A DNA stretch of 64,000 nucleotides from RBG-13-51-18 sp963739395 (GCA_963739395.1 CAVUAE010000001.1:1054001-1118000), one strand, 5' to 3'; shown: positions 52,389-61,224, numbered from the stretch's first letter. Made by a program: numbers and translations. Notes: generated by a model not told the origin, from the letters alone.

Positions 52389-53267
52389 ATGCAGGACTTT
52401 ATCGAACGGCACGTGACGGATCCGATAACCCTGCATATGCTGGCTAAAGCGGCGGGGTATTCGCCGTGGCATGCCGCCAGGATTTTTAAGGAACTGACCG
52501 GTAAAACACCCTTCGAGTACATCAGGGAGTTAAGGCTGTCGCGCGCGGCTGAAAAACTCCGGGACGAAGACACCAGAATAGTCGACGTCGCTCTTGATTT
52601 CGTCTTTGAATCGCACGAAGGTTTTACCCGAGCTTTTTCCAAACAGTTCGGCATGAGTCCGCGGGACTACACGAAAAACAAGCCGCCGTTAAAACTTTTT
52701 ATGCCGGAACGGATTCGTGATTATTACCTTAGACTAGAAAAAGGAGAAAAAATCATGGTCAGTAAAACAAAAGCAAGTACGGTTTTCGTGCAGGTTATCG
52801 ACCGACCGGCCCGTAAGTTGGTAATCAGGCGAGGCATAAAAGCTCCCAATTACTTTGAATACTGCGATGAAGTGGGCTGCGATATCTGGAAAGAACTTTG
52901 CAATGTAAAAGAGGCGTTGTATGAGCCTATCGGGATGTGGCTGCCGAAGAACCTGGTCAAGCCGGGTACATCAGTCTACGCGCAGGGTGTGGAAGTGCCG
53001 GAGGACTTTAATGGTAAAGTGCCGGAAGGATGCGAAATCATCAAACTAAAGCCATGCAAGATGATGGTCTTCCAGGGTCCGCCTTACGAGGATTGTGATT
53101 TCCAGCAGGCGATAGGCGACTTGTGGGAAGTAATGAAAAGTTATAACCCAGAACTATATGGCTTTGCTTGGGCGGATGAAGACGGTCCGAGGTTTCAACT
53201 GGAGCCGCAGGGCTATCGCGGTTATATCGAAGCCAGACCGGTAAGACAGGTAAATAAGAAAAAATAA
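52389..53267 (+). CDS. AraC-family regulator with GyrI-like effector domain
   Basis: A 292-residue two-domain protein: an N-terminal AraC helix-turn-helix pair (about 1-100; AKAAGYSPWHAARIFKELTGKTP and the FDFVFES second unit), then a GyrI-like small-molecule-binding domain (about 130-285). BmrR/Rob-like proteins of this kind sense drugs. ATG 52389 lacks a ribosome-binding site and cuts off the first helix; the frame stays open upstream through NIEAAQR, and GAGGTGAT lies at 52342-52349. In that stretch the only in-frame codons near the site are non-AUG (ACG at 52353). Confidence 0.88.
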   Translation: MQDFIERHVTDPITLHMLAKAAGYSPWHAARIFKELTGKTPFEYIRELRLSRAAEKLRDEDTRIVDVALDFVFESHEGFTRAFSKQFGMSPRDYTKNKPPLKLFMPERIRDYYLRLEKGEKIMVSKTKASTVFVQVIDRPARKLVIRRGIKAPNYFEYCDEVGCDIWKELCNVKEALYEPIGMWLPKNLVKPGTSVYAQGVEVPEDFNGKVPEGCEIIKLKPCKMMVFQGPPYEDCDFQQAIGDLWEVMKSYNPELYGFAWADEDGPRFQLEPQGYRGYIEARPVRQVNKKK

Positions 53268-53268
53268 G

Positions 53269-53859
53269 TTACATCGTCATCAGAATGGCGCGGGCTTTTT
53301 CCGCTGCCCGCGCCCGGTGACTGATTAGATTTTTCTCCCTCAAGGTTAATTCCGCCATTGTTTTCTCCAACTCCGGCAGATAAAAAACGGGGTCATAACC
53401 AAAACCATTAATGCCCCTCGGTTTATCAATAATCAGTCCCTGGCAAGAGCCGGAACCAATTTCAACTCTGCCGCTAGGTTCAGCGATAGCGATAACGCAG
53501 CGGAACTGGGCGGCGCGGTTTTTAGACGGGGCATTCTTAAGTTTAGCCAGCAGGAACTCGATTCTTTCAGTATCGGTGGCGTTTTCACCAGCAAAGCGAC
53601 TGGAACGAACACCGGGCGCACCGCCAAGAGCATCAACTTCTAAACCAGAGTCGTCAGCGAGGGTGAGTAGATTGCTGGCGGAGGCAAAAGTGGTAGCTTT
53701 TAGGATGGCATTTTCTTCAAAGGTGGCACCGGTCTCGGTAACATCAATGGTAATGCCTAAGTCGGCGAGGGTAATGATATCAAATGGGATTTTGAAAAGC
53801 AGACGGCGGTACTCACGTAGTTTGCCTTTATTATTCGTTGCCAGCAAGAGTTTTTCCAT
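53269..53859 (-). CDS. rdgB: XTP/dITP pyrophosphatase (RdgB/HAM1)
   Basis: A 196-residue nucleotide-sanitation enzyme that hydrolyses dITP and XTP. Typical motifs: LLATNNKGKLREYRRLL (1-20), TFEENAILKA, LADDSGLEVDALGGAPGVRSSRFAG and GINGFGYDPVFYLPE. ATG 53859 lies 8 nt after the cobO stop, so the genes are probably co-transcribed. The start has no strong ribosome-binding site. Confidence 0.96.
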   Translation of the reverse strand: MEKLLLATNNKGKLREYRRLLFKIPFDIITLADLGITIDVTETGATFEENAILKATTFASASNLLTLADDSGLEVDALGGAPGVRSSRFAGENATDTERIEFLLAKLKNAPSKNRAAQFRCVIAIAEPSGRVEIGSGSCQGLIIDKPRGINGFGYDPVFYLPELEKTMAELTLREKNLISHRARAAEKARAILMTM

Positions 53860-53867
53860 GGCGTTCG

Positions 53868-54404
53868 CTAATATTCGATACCTTTTCTGGCTTTGATGCC
53901 TTTATCAAAGGGGTGCTTGATTTTCACCATCTCAGTGACAAGGTCGGCGGCCTCGATAAGCTTTTTAGCAGCATTGCGGCCGGTGAGGATAAGCTCGACA
54001 TGGGACGGTTTATCTTTAATAAGCTGAATTACTTCCTTCACCTTGATAAGTCCTAGATGGCAGGCGTAATTAATTTCATCAAGCATTACCAGGTCGTATT
54101 TGCCGCTGGTTATGTCCTTACGGGAGGCGGTAAGGGCGGCTTTAGCTTGGGCTATTTCTTTGGGATTAATTTCTTTATTATTACCGATGAAGTGACGTAA
54201 ACCAAAAGCGGAAACTTTAACGTTAGGGAGGGTGGCGAGAGTTTTATATTCGCCCTGAGAAAAATGACCTTTAATAAAGAAAATAACTGATATTTTAAAA
54301 CCATGCCCGGCCGCTCGGAGAACCGTGCCCAGCGCGGCGGTGGTTTTACCCTTACCATTACCGGTGAAAATCTGAACCAAGCCTTTGGCGATTTTTCGAG
54401 GCAA
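53868..54404 (-). CDS. cobO: cob(I)alamin adenosyltransferase (CobA/CobO/BtuR)
   Basis: A 178-residue P-loop adenosyltransferase that makes adenosylcobalamin from cobalamin or corrinoids. The P-loop is TGNGKGKTTAALG (about 14-26) and LDEINYACHLG is the Walker B-like segment. It starts at TTG 54404 behind AAGGAG. Adenosylcobalamin is the cofactor of the ribonucleotide reductase at 61674-63935, so this gene supports that need. Confidence 0.96.
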   Translation of the reverse strand: MPRKIAKGLVQIFTGNGKGKTTAALGTVLRAAGHGFKISVIFFIKGHFSQGEYKTLATLPNVKVSAFGLRHFIGNNKEINPKEIAQAKAALTASRKDITSGKYDLVMLDEINYACHLGLIKVKEVIQLIKDKPSHVELILTGRNAAKKLIEAADLVTEMVKIKHPFDKGIKARKGIEY

Positions 54405-54429
54405 AGAACTCCTTTTTTGGGGTAGTATT

Positions 54430-54996
54430 TTAAGCTCTTTTCAAGGCTTTTGGTCTGGTGCGGAAAAAAGTGGTGATGCCGATAAGCGCCGGTAATGCTA
54501 TGCCATAGCCAATAAGGATAGGCTCGACTCTAAACGCAAGGTCGACAAGGGGCAAGGCAATAAAGGTAAAAGCCATCGCGGGGGTAACATTGCGTCTCCA
54601 AATAAGAATCAGTAGAGTTGGTATAGTGAGTATCAACATCGGAATGGTAACCAGAACATATAAAATACCTATTGTGGTGCTGACGCCGCGGCCGCCGCGG
54701 AAACCGAGGAAAATGGGCCAGTTATGACCAGCGACTGCCGCTAAACCGGCGAGGAAGACAATCGGCTGGGACATACTGACTGTTTGAGCGATGAGGATAA
54801 CCGCCGAGCCTTTGACGGCATCAATAATACCAACCAGAATGCCTGCCTTAGCGCCCAACTCATGATAAGCGTTAGCCGCGCCGGCATTTTCATCGCCTAT
54901 ACGACGGATATCACGCCCGACGGTAATACGACCCATGAGGTAAGACGTCGGCAATGAGCCAAGGACATAACTTAGAACAATAATAAACCAAGGCAT
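54430..54996 (-). CDS. plsY: glycerol-3-phosphate acyltransferase PlsY
   Basis: A 188-residue integral membrane enzyme that transfers acyl from acyl-phosphate to glycerol-3-phosphate. Typical signatures: GSLPTSYLMGR near the N-terminus, GHNWPIFLGFRGGRGVSTTIG (about 100-120). Several transmembrane helices. I start it at ATG 54996; the longer frame to 55038 would overlap the upstream tRNA-Leu, which lies 15 nt before the ATG. Confidence 0.96.
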   Translation of the reverse strand: MPWFIIVLSYVLGSLPTSYLMGRITVGRDIRRIGDENAGAANAYHELGAKAGILVGIIDAVKGSAVILIAQTVSMSQPIVFLAGLAAVAGHNWPIFLGFRGGRGVSTTIGILYVLVTIPMLILTIPTLLILIWRRNVTPAMAFTFIALPLVDLAFRVEPILIGYGIALPALIGITTFFRTRPKALKRA

Positions 54997-55011
54997 ATTT
55001 TTATCTCTTAG

Positions 55012-55092
<81 letters not shown>

Positions 55093-55181
55093 CTGCGCTA
55101 AAGCTTCTGGCCGATAAACCGGCTTATACAAAGTAATTTTAGGTGGGTATTGGGTGGGGTGTCAAGGATAAACTGAATGCT

Positions 55182-55228
55182 TTAAAAAAAGATACACGGC
55201 AACACAGTCTTCATACCGGTTGCCGTGT
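55182..55228 (-). terminator. terminator after the 55264-55632 gene
   Basis: Ten-base-pair stem ACACGGCAAC / GTTGCCGTGT (55194-55228); on the minus strand it is followed by TCTTTTTTTAAA. Confidence 0.75.
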
Positions 55229-55263
55229 TAAGCCAGACTAATATCAAATTTTAGATAATGATA

Positions 55264-55632
55264 TTATTTAAAACCGCGATTTGTGTAATTCATGAAGCCG
55301 ATAATGACAGCCACAATAGCGAACAGCATTTCAAAAATAAGACCAAAATCGATGATTGAACCCTCTAGGCGGACGGCATAAATAATTGCACCGACTAATG
55401 CCAGAACGCCAACGACCATTAAGCCCAAGGCTCTGGCTTTAGCGTTGGCTAGAAAAGCGAGACCAAGGCCGAGGATAGCGGCAACACAGGACATAGCGCC
55501 CCAATTCGATGTGCCAGTAGTGCCGGCTATACCATTAAAACTGGCCCAGGGTAAAAAGATAGCGGTGAAAAGTATCATAGCGCAGATGACTAATGTAGGC
55601 ATATGAGCCTTAGATTTAAAACTGATATCCAA
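55264..55632 (-). CDS. small four-helix membrane protein
   Basis: A 122-residue protein starting at TTG 55632 with TAGGAGG 8 nt upstream. Four hydrophobic segments are visible (about 13-32, 45-62, 68-86, 96-115). No motif or family recognised. It has its own terminator, so it is a single-gene unit. The divergent gene at 55859 shares the intergenic region of about 225 nt. Confidence 0.65.
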   Translation of the reverse strand: MDISFKSKAHMPTLVICAMILFTAIFLPWASFNGIAGTTGTSNWGAMSCVAAILGLGLAFLANAKARALGLMVVGVLALVGAIIYAVRLEGSIIDFGLIFEMLFAIVAVIIGFMNYTNRGFK

Positions 55633-55823
55633 TTTTATTCCTCCTATAAACTAATTTACTTAAAAATTCCACTCGGATTATTTTTACGATAAACACCTCC
55701 TTAGAGAGTCTTAGAAGCGTGGTATTTTTTGATAATAATAGGAATATTGTAAGAGCTTATTTTAAGCCTGTCAAGGTAACTAATAAATAAAATGATGTTT
55801 TTGCGTAAAATTATTTATGAGTA

Positions 55824-55852
55824 TTGACAAATATCTCTTTTCGTATTATTAT
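55824..55852 (+). promoter_or_regulatory. promoter of the leaderless 55859 gene
   Basis: -35 TTGACA (55824-55829), 17-nt spacer, -10 TATTAT (55847-55852). The predicted transcript start is at or within one or two bases of the ATG at 55859. Confidence 0.75.
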
Positions 55853-55858
55853 GCGCAA

Positions 55859-56131
55859 ATGACGATGTCGCAGAACGATATCAGACCCAGATTCGTTAAA
55901 GGGCAGAAGGTTGTCATCAAACCCGTTAATGAAAAAGGCGCTTCCAAACGGGAATATGACGTTAATGAATTCGCCGGCGAAATCGGCGAAATTTCAAACT
56001 ACTATTATATTAACGTGGGTATCAACCAGGTTTTCTTTCTTTATAACGTGAAAGTTGGCAAGGAAAAGAAGGAAATAACGGTTTATGAGGACGAACTAGA
56101 GCCGGTTTTGTGGGAAGAGGAAAAGAACTAG
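55859..56131 (+). CDS. small hypothetical protein, probable leaderless mRNA
   Basis: A 90-residue protein. I start it at ATG 55859 (MTMSQNDIRPRF); the next ATG at 55865 is also possible. An earlier in-frame ATG at 55817 lies upstream of a near-perfect promoter whose -10 ends 6 nt before 55859, so residues from it cannot be made from this transcript. The protein is small and beta-rich with KGQKVVIKPV and a GEIGEISNYYYINVG repeat, like an SH3 or KOW fold. Function unknown. Confidence 0.7.
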   Translation: MTMSQNDIRPRFVKGQKVVIKPVNEKGASKREYDVNEFAGEIGEISNYYYINVGINQVFFLYNVKVGKEKKEITVYEDELEPVLWEEEKN

Positions 56132-56140
56132 GTTTTTAAG

Positions 56141-56178
56141 CGCGGCTAGTCAGGGGAAAAGGCAAACCGCGTTTTTTT
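56141..56178 (+). terminator. possible terminator of the 55859 gene
   Basis: CGCGG (56141-56145) pairs with CCGCG (56167-56171), followed by seven T. The loop is long, so confidence is modest. Confidence 0.5.
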
Positions 56179-56190
56179 GTTTAAAAAATT

Positions 56191-56266
56191 TGGAGGCGAC
56201 GGGCGGATTCGGACCGCCGAATAGGGGTTTTGCAGACCCCCGCCTTAACCACTTGGCCACGTCGCC
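56191..56266 (-). tRNA. tRNA-Cys (anticodon GCA)
   Basis: 76 nt including an encoded CCA. Acceptor stem GGCGACG / CGTCGCC, anticodon loop CTGCAAA with GCA, discriminator U73 (identity element for CysRS), TTCGAAT-type T loop. It lies downstream of the 56354-56656 gene on the same strand. Confidence 0.95.
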
Positions 56267-56353
56267 CTTCAAAGTGAAGCTTCAGGGTGAACCTTGACGT
56301 CTTTTATTCTATGATAAATCAGCTTACGATGCAATGTTTCATATAGTATCGTC

Positions 56354-56656
56354 TTAAAGGCGCTGGGTGAGGAACCACTGCCTGAATTCTGGGTGTTTCA
56401 TGTTAGTGCCGCGGTCGAAATAGATTTCATACATCTCGCCCTCTGCGGTTTTGACGCGATAATAATTGCGATGGCGACGTGTCCGCCAGGTCTTACTGGT
56501 CTCACTGGGCGCGAAGCCAAAATCTGGCCATGACTCCAGCACTTCGGTAATTATGTATTCACGCTCTTTAAACTTGAAAGACACAGGTACTTTAGCTTCA
56601 GTTTCTCCACCTCTCGTGATAACCTCTATCTTTTGACCGAAATAGCGTTCTGGCAT
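56354..56656 (-). CDS. DUF6504-like small protein, probable leaderless mRNA
   Basis: A 100-residue protein from ATG 56656 (MPERYFGQK). It shows strands like KFKEREYIITEVLESW followed by RRHRNYYRVKTAEGEMYEIYFDR, the layout of DUF6504-type domains seen near DinB or polymerase IV genes. An upstream in-frame extension to 56695 covers a promoter (-35 TTGACA, 17 nt, -10 TAGCAT at 56667-56695) and is not protein. The -10 ends 10 nt before the ATG, so the transcript is probably leaderless. Family assignment is tentative. Confidence 0.65.
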   Translation of the reverse strand: MPERYFGQKIEVITRGGETEAKVPVSFKFKEREYIITEVLESWPDFGFAPSETSKTWRTRRHRNYYRVKTAEGEMYEIYFDRGTNMKHPEFRQWFLTQRL

Positions 56657-56666
56657 AAGTATTATT

Positions 56667-56695
56667 ATGCTAACGGCGGCAAGGCTGAATGTCAA
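56667..56695 (-). promoter_or_regulatory. promoter of the 56354-56656 gene
   Basis: Minus strand: -35 TTGACA (56690-56695), 17-nt spacer, -10 TAGCAT (56667-56672), 10 nt from the ATG. Confidence 0.65.
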
Positions 56696-56749
56696 CGTTT
56701 AATTTGCAGACTAATTCGTATATCTGTTAATCTAGGGCTGTAAGGCTTC

Positions 56750-56778
56750 GACCTGAAGGGGTCTCCTGAATAGGAGGT
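56750..56778 (+). promoter_or_regulatory. hairpin sequestering the purM ribosome-binding site
   Basis: CTCCT-GAAT-AGGAG (56763-56776) pairs the anti-Shine-Dalgarno-like CTCCT with the purM site AGGAGG. A competing stem GACC / GGTC (56750-56763) shares one base with it. Translational control is possible; stems are short. Confidence 0.35.
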
Positions 56779-56784
56779 GCCGCG

Positions 56785-57822
56785 ATGAAACAAACCTATG
56801 CTACCGCCGGCGTGAATATCGACCTGAAGTCAAAAGTTATTTCCCAAATCGGCAAGTACGCCCGCGCTACCTTGCGTCCCGAAGTTTTAAGCGGGGTGGG
56901 GTTTTTCGGGGGACTTTTCGAGATGAAGGGCTATAAAAAGCCGGTCATCGTTTCCAGCGTGGACGGCGTGGGCACGAAGCTAAAGATTGCCGCCGTCTTG
57001 AATAAATACGATACGGTCGGCAAGGACATCGTCAGCCACTGCGTCAACGACATTTTCACCTGCGGCGCCGAGCCAATTTTCTTTTTGGACTATATCGCCG
57101 TTGGCAAGGTAGTGCCAAATAGGCTGGAAGCTGTTGGTAAAGGACTGGCGGAAGCCTGCAAAGAATTAGGCTGCGCGTTAATCGGCGGCGAAACAGCGGA
57201 GATGCCGGGCGTTTATAAAGGCGACGACTTCGACCTGGTGGGGTTCGTGGTAGGGGTAGTGGAAAAAGACAAGATAATGATGGGTAAGGATATTAAGGCG
57301 GGGGATGTGATAATCGCTTTGCCTTCGAATGGACTGCACACCAACGGATATTCGCTAGCGCGTAAGGTCTTCGGGGAAACAGCCAAGGATTTAAACAAAA
57401 GATACACAGAGCTGGGTGGGACTGTTGGTAATGTGCTGATGAAGACGCATATCTGTTATTATAACCAGCTAAAACCTTGGCTGAAAGACATTAAGGGGCT
57501 GGCGCATATTACAGGCGGGGGAATCGTGGGCAACCTGCCGCGCACTTTGCCCAAAGGTCTTGCCGCCAAACTCGATAGCAAGAAATGGAAAGTGCCGCCC
57601 ATTTTTAACTTGCTTAAGAAAAACGGTGATGTCGATATTCAAGAAATGTACCGCGTGTTCAACATGGGCATCGGCATGGCGGTTATTTGTGCGACGGAGA
57701 ATGTAAAAAAGCTGACCAAAGCTCTACCTGAAGCTAAAGTAGTGGGGGAAGTTGTTAAGCAAAAGGGAGAAGCGCGGGTAATTATCGACGGGCGGGGCTA
57801 CCGGCAGGATAAAGTGGCATAA
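56785..57822 (+). CDS. purM: phosphoribosylformylglycinamidine cyclo-ligase
   Basis: A 345-residue AIR synthetase of purine synthesis. Typical sequence: AGVNIDLKSKV at the start, SSVDGVGTKLKIA, the ATP-binding GGETAEMPGVY (about 130-140) and HITGGGIVGNLPR (about 233-245). AGGAGGTG precedes the ATG but is inside a small hairpin (56763-56776). The other pur genes are not in the window. Confidence 0.97.
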   Translation: MKQTYATAGVNIDLKSKVISQIGKYARATLRPEVLSGVGFFGGLFEMKGYKKPVIVSSVDGVGTKLKIAAVLNKYDTVGKDIVSHCVNDIFTCGAEPIFFLDYIAVGKVVPNRLEAVGKGLAEACKELGCALIGGETAEMPGVYKGDDFDLVGFVVGVVEKDKIMMGKDIKAGDVIIALPSNGLHTNGYSLARKVFGETAKDLNKRYTELGGTVGNVLMKTHICYYNQLKPWLKDIKGLAHITGGGIVGNLPRTLPKGLAAKLDSKKWKVPPIFNLLKKNGDVDIQEMYRVFNMGIGMAVICATENVKKLTKALPEAKVVGEVVKQKGEARVIIDGRGYRQDKVA

Positions 57823-57823
57823 G

Positions 57824-59260
57824 CTAAACCTTGTTAAACTCTAGTCGCAGTATATTTTTCGTTTCAGGTCTAACTTTATACCGTTCATCAATACGATAAC
57901 CGACTACCCAGATAATATCATCATCGGCGCAAACAATGGGGATATTGCGGCGCCAGGCTTGTGGGATTCTAGCGTCAATCATAAAAATATTAAGTTTCTT
58001 AGTCTGCGCCATGCCCAGCGGCTGAAAACGGTCGCCGTTTTGACGACGGCGGACGGATAGATTCTTCACCATTCTATCAAGGTCGAAGCGAGCGGAAAAT
58101 TTATCAGGTTTTCCTCCCCAGCCTTTACCCCCCGCCTTTTTTTCGATAGCGGCATTTATTTTCCAACCGCAAAATGACGTTTTACCGGGGATTTTTAGCT
58201 TAACTTTACCCGATAAAGAAGGGAAAGGACAAAGCGATACGGTTGCCGGCGCCAGAACGTAGTTATTATATTCTATCGTGAAATTAAGTCCAAAAGGCAG
58301 CCCGATAATTTTACCCGCGGGCTTTTTCAGAGACTCGATAATATCTTCGATGTGACTGGACTCGATATCTTTGAGACTTCCCAGCAGTGATTCGATAGAA
58401 GACCGAAGAATTTGACGCTGCAGGGCGGGATGTAAAGCTAAAAAGTCTTTCTTTTTAATGGTGACCGATTTTTTACCGACCTGGACTATATTTTTAACAA
58501 CACTATTTATTTCTTTTTCGATGAAGTCGAGGTCACCAGTAGCGGTGTGGGATAGGCGTTGTAGAGCTTGTTTAATTTGCGGATTATATTTACGGAGTAA
58601 GGGCAGCAGATGGAGGCGGATTTTATTGCGGAGAGGTTGGGTGGATAAATTGGAGGCATCGAGGCGGGGCGTAAGCTTGTGGTCGCGGCAATAGGTAACA
58701 GTTTCTTCGCGGTTCAAATCTAAAAGCGGTCGGATTACAGTAAGGCTGCCGCCAGAAACATTTAACTTGTTTAATGAAGAAAGTCCGCGCAGTCCTTTCG
58801 TCCCACTACCGCGGATTAGATGCATAAGCATCGTTTCGATATGGTCATCGGCGGTATGACCTACAGCTACTTTCGTCGCACCCAATTTATCCGCAATGCT
58901 GGTAAGAAATTGATAGCGTACTTCACGCGCGGCTTCTTCCAGAGAAAGACGGTGCTGCTTCTGGTAAGACTTTACATCACGGGAGGCGATGGTGGCGGGG
59001 ATACCAAGTTTTTTCGCGAGATTGGCAACATAACGAGCATCGGCAACCGAATCTTTACCACGTAACTGATGGTTCAGGTGGGCGACATGCAGGTCAATAT
59101 CTAACTCATGCCGCAGGGTAGTGAGAATATGCAGTAAGCAAACGGAGTCAGGTCCGCCGGAAACCGCCACGACCAGCCGTTCATGGGGCGAAACTAGTTT
59201 ATTTTCTTTAATAATTGCCAGAACTCTTTGTTCCGGTGAAGGAGTTTTCGCGGTTGGCAC
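57824..59260 (-). CDS. tilS: tRNA(Ile)-lysidine synthase
   Basis: A 478-residue TilS that converts C34 of tRNA-Ile(CAU) to lysidine. The PP-loop SGGPDS is at about 35-40, with HLNHQLRG and GHTADDHIETMLM following. The C-terminal half has the substrate-binding domains, ending in LSVRRRQNGDRFQPLGM, a known TilS motif. Starts at GTG 59260. Its end lies 1 nt from the convergent purM end. Confidence 0.96.
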   Translation of the reverse strand: MPTAKTPSPEQRVLAIIKENKLVSPHERLVVAVSGGPDSVCLLHILTTLRHELDIDLHVAHLNHQLRGKDSVADARYVANLAKKLGIPATIASRDVKSYQKQHRLSLEEAAREVRYQFLTSIADKLGATKVAVGHTADDHIETMLMHLIRGSGTKGLRGLSSLNKLNVSGGSLTVIRPLLDLNREETVTYCRDHKLTPRLDASNLSTQPLRNKIRLHLLPLLRKYNPQIKQALQRLSHTATGDLDFIEKEINSVVKNIVQVGKKSVTIKKKDFLALHPALQRQILRSSIESLLGSLKDIESSHIEDIIESLKKPAGKIIGLPFGLNFTIEYNNYVLAPATVSLCPFPSLSGKVKLKIPGKTSFCGWKINAAIEKKAGGKGWGGKPDKFSARFDLDRMVKNLSVRRRQNGDRFQPLGMAQTKKLNIFMIDARIPQAWRRNIPIVCADDDIIWVVGYRIDERYKVRPETKNILRLEFNKV

Positions 59261-59277
59261 CTGTATCTTCCGCCTTT

Positions 59278-59925
59278 CTAACTGGTCTGGAGGATGAGTT
59301 TGCTGCGGTGTATAGCATCGGGGTATTTTTCAAAACCTAGGGCGGCGGTGACCTGCTCCGGTCTACCGGTGCCGCTAGCGTCGCAGCGCAGCCGCATACC
59401 GATGGTGCAAAAACCTTTACGCCATTCGGTAAGCCAGAGGTCATCGATCAAAGCGCGGAGGTCATACTTACGGAGTCCGGTGTCGCGCTGGTGCTGCCAG
59501 GGAAGGGTTTCTTTATCCAGCAGGGAGTTTATTGACGACTCGATTTCGTCCTTACTATTTTCCGTGGCGACAGAGACGTTGTATTCCACTTGCCGGACCT
59601 GGGACTGCAGGGAGGGAATCGTGAGGGGAGTATTAAAAACGCCGCTGATGGTGATGCCGCGCGGCAACTGCTGACTGACGGTGGCGGTAAAGGCATGGGG
59701 CGTCATGAATTTATCCAGCATAATGTCCATCAGCTCGACCTCGCTGGTGACGCCCATAGCTAAAGCGAGCGCCAGGGAAATGCGGGGGTGCGGATTAAAA
59801 CCCGCCGAGTAAGACAGGGCGATGCCGGCACGGTTAAGCGCCCGCTGCCATAACCGTATTAAGTCGAGGTGGGAGATATACTTAATTTCTTCCCCGCGAC
59901 TGAACCTGATACGTAAACGCTGCAT
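59278..59925 (-). CDS. DUF2344 (TIGR03936) radical-SAM-linked protein
   Basis: A 215-residue protein of the DUF2344 family, which in many bacteria is fused to or next to a radical-SAM protein. The N-terminus shows the family pattern KYISHLDLIRLWQRALNRAGI and SAGFNPHPRISLALALA. No radical-SAM partner is adjacent here; downstream is tilS, so a tRNA- or ribosome-related role is possible but unproven. GGAG lies 11 nt before the ATG. Confidence 0.88.
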   Translation of the reverse strand: MQRLRIRFSRGEEIKYISHLDLIRLWQRALNRAGIALSYSAGFNPHPRISLALALAMGVTSEVELMDIMLDKFMTPHAFTATVSQQLPRGITISGVFNTPLTIPSLQSQVRQVEYNVSVATENSKDEIESSINSLLDKETLPWQHQRDTGLRKYDLRALIDDLWLTEWRKGFCTIGMRLRCDASGTGRPEQVTAALGFEKYPDAIHRSKLILQTS

Positions 59926-60006
59926 AATAATAAATACTCCGAAAGAATGATAACAGCACTATATGGGGGTGTCAAAGAGAGTGGCAGAGGCGATAATTAG
60001 TTAAGA

Positions 60007-61167
60007 TTATTCATGAACCAGCAATGGATGTTGAGTGAAGAACCATCCTGGCCATAAGCCTACAGATTCACTATATAATTTCGCCAGTAGTAGTTTGCCA
60101 TCAACGTTAATCTGGATATCAGTAAATTGTATATTCCATGATTCCTTTGCTGAGGCAGCTATCCCGGCAGGGTCTTCAATACGCTCCTTTAAGAGCGAGA
60201 CGTTCGCCTGGGCATTAGTGTCACTTTCATGATAAATAACTAAGGCGGTGTAATATCCCTTTTCATCTTGACCAACACCAAAGCCGGAAGTGAGAAAATG
60301 TTTAAGCAGCGGACCGGGATTATCTATTTCAATGTCCTCTGGGCCGACGGTTTGAGATTCATCTCCCATAATGGCGGTGTAAGTGCCCAATCTGAATAAT
60401 CCCTCGGCTAAAGAGGCGTACTCCGGCAGGTCGGCCAGACTATGACCTTGATTTTGACTGGCATCAATCATTAGCTTAACAGCCTCTACCGAAGGACCAT
60501 AGAACAAATACTTATCGGTAACTGCCAGGGGCATAGCACGGCCTAACTCATCAATATGAGGAGGCAGCAATCTTGTAGTAAGGTGGTTCTGTAAACCATC
60601 GCCCCAGCTATGGATGGTAATGCCGCGATATTCTTCGGTAGTGTAATCCTCTTTTGCCCAAGAAGGCCATTCATCTTGATGGCTTAAGGTATCTTTGGTG
60701 GCTTGAGGGTCGAATCTACCGATAGCGGCAACTCCTATTTTCGGTGTCATGCCGAACTGGATTTCTGCATCGACACAAGTGACATCATAGCCGATGTATT
60801 CTTTCCTATTAGTTTCCTTAATTATTGGTTCAAAGGCGAAACGTCCATAGCCGGTAATATATGAGCCTGATGCCGCTGCCATCATCACGATATCATCCTT
60901 ATTAACCGCGTTGTACATATCCTCCGGCTTGGTTAAGACGATACCGGCATCTTTATAGATACGGGCGTAATCAAGGAGGGTGAAAGAAAAAGGCATGCCT
61001 TCGCCCACCGCGGACGCTGGCACCAGATTAAGGAGTTCCATGAAAGTATTGGATGTTTCGGTTTCAGAACTCCCGTCGCAGCTAGCGAATACAGGTAGAA
61101 TTAATATCAAGACGCTCAAACAAACCAGGAGACATAGGCAATGACTTAGTATCTTTTTCCTAATCAT
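60007..61167 (-). CDS. large lipoprotein, function unknown
   Basis: A 386-residue exported protein. From ATG 61167 (MIRKKILSH) a hydrophobic signal sequence of about 25 residues ends at a lipobox-like FASC. The mature part has no motif I recognise; it is globular, mixed alpha/beta, with several polar loops. An alternative start at 61206 lies inside the promoter (-35 TTGACT, -10 TATAAT at 61178-61206) and is rejected. The -10 ends 10 nt before the ATG, so the transcript is probably leaderless. Confidence 0.75.
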   Translation of the reverse strand: MIRKKILSHCLCLLVCLSVLILILPVFASCDGSSETETSNTFMELLNLVPASAVGEGMPFSFTLLDYARIYKDAGIVLTKPEDMYNAVNKDDIVMMAAASGSYITGYGRFAFEPIIKETNRKEYIGYDVTCVDAEIQFGMTPKIGVAAIGRFDPQATKDTLSHQDEWPSWAKEDYTTEEYRGITIHSWGDGLQNHLTTRLLPPHIDELGRAMPLAVTDKYLFYGPSVEAVKLMIDASQNQGHSLADLPEYASLAEGLFRLGTYTAIMGDESQTVGPEDIEIDNPGPLLKHFLTSGFGVGQDEKGYYTALVIYHESDTNAQANVSLLKERIEDPAGIAASAKESWNIQFTDIQINVDGKLLLAKLYSESVGLWPGWFFTQHPLLVHE

Positions 61168-61177
61168 GGCAATGGAA

Positions 61178-61206
61178 ATTATAAGCCCAGAGTGATGAGA
61201 AGTCAA
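61178..61206 (-). promoter_or_regulatory. promoter of the 60007-61167 lipoprotein gene
   Basis: Minus strand: -35 TTGACT (61201-61206), 17-nt spacer, perfect -10 TATAAT (61178-61183), 10 nt before the ATG. Confidence 0.75.
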
Positions 61207-61224
61207 TAGAAAAGAACCTTAAAC

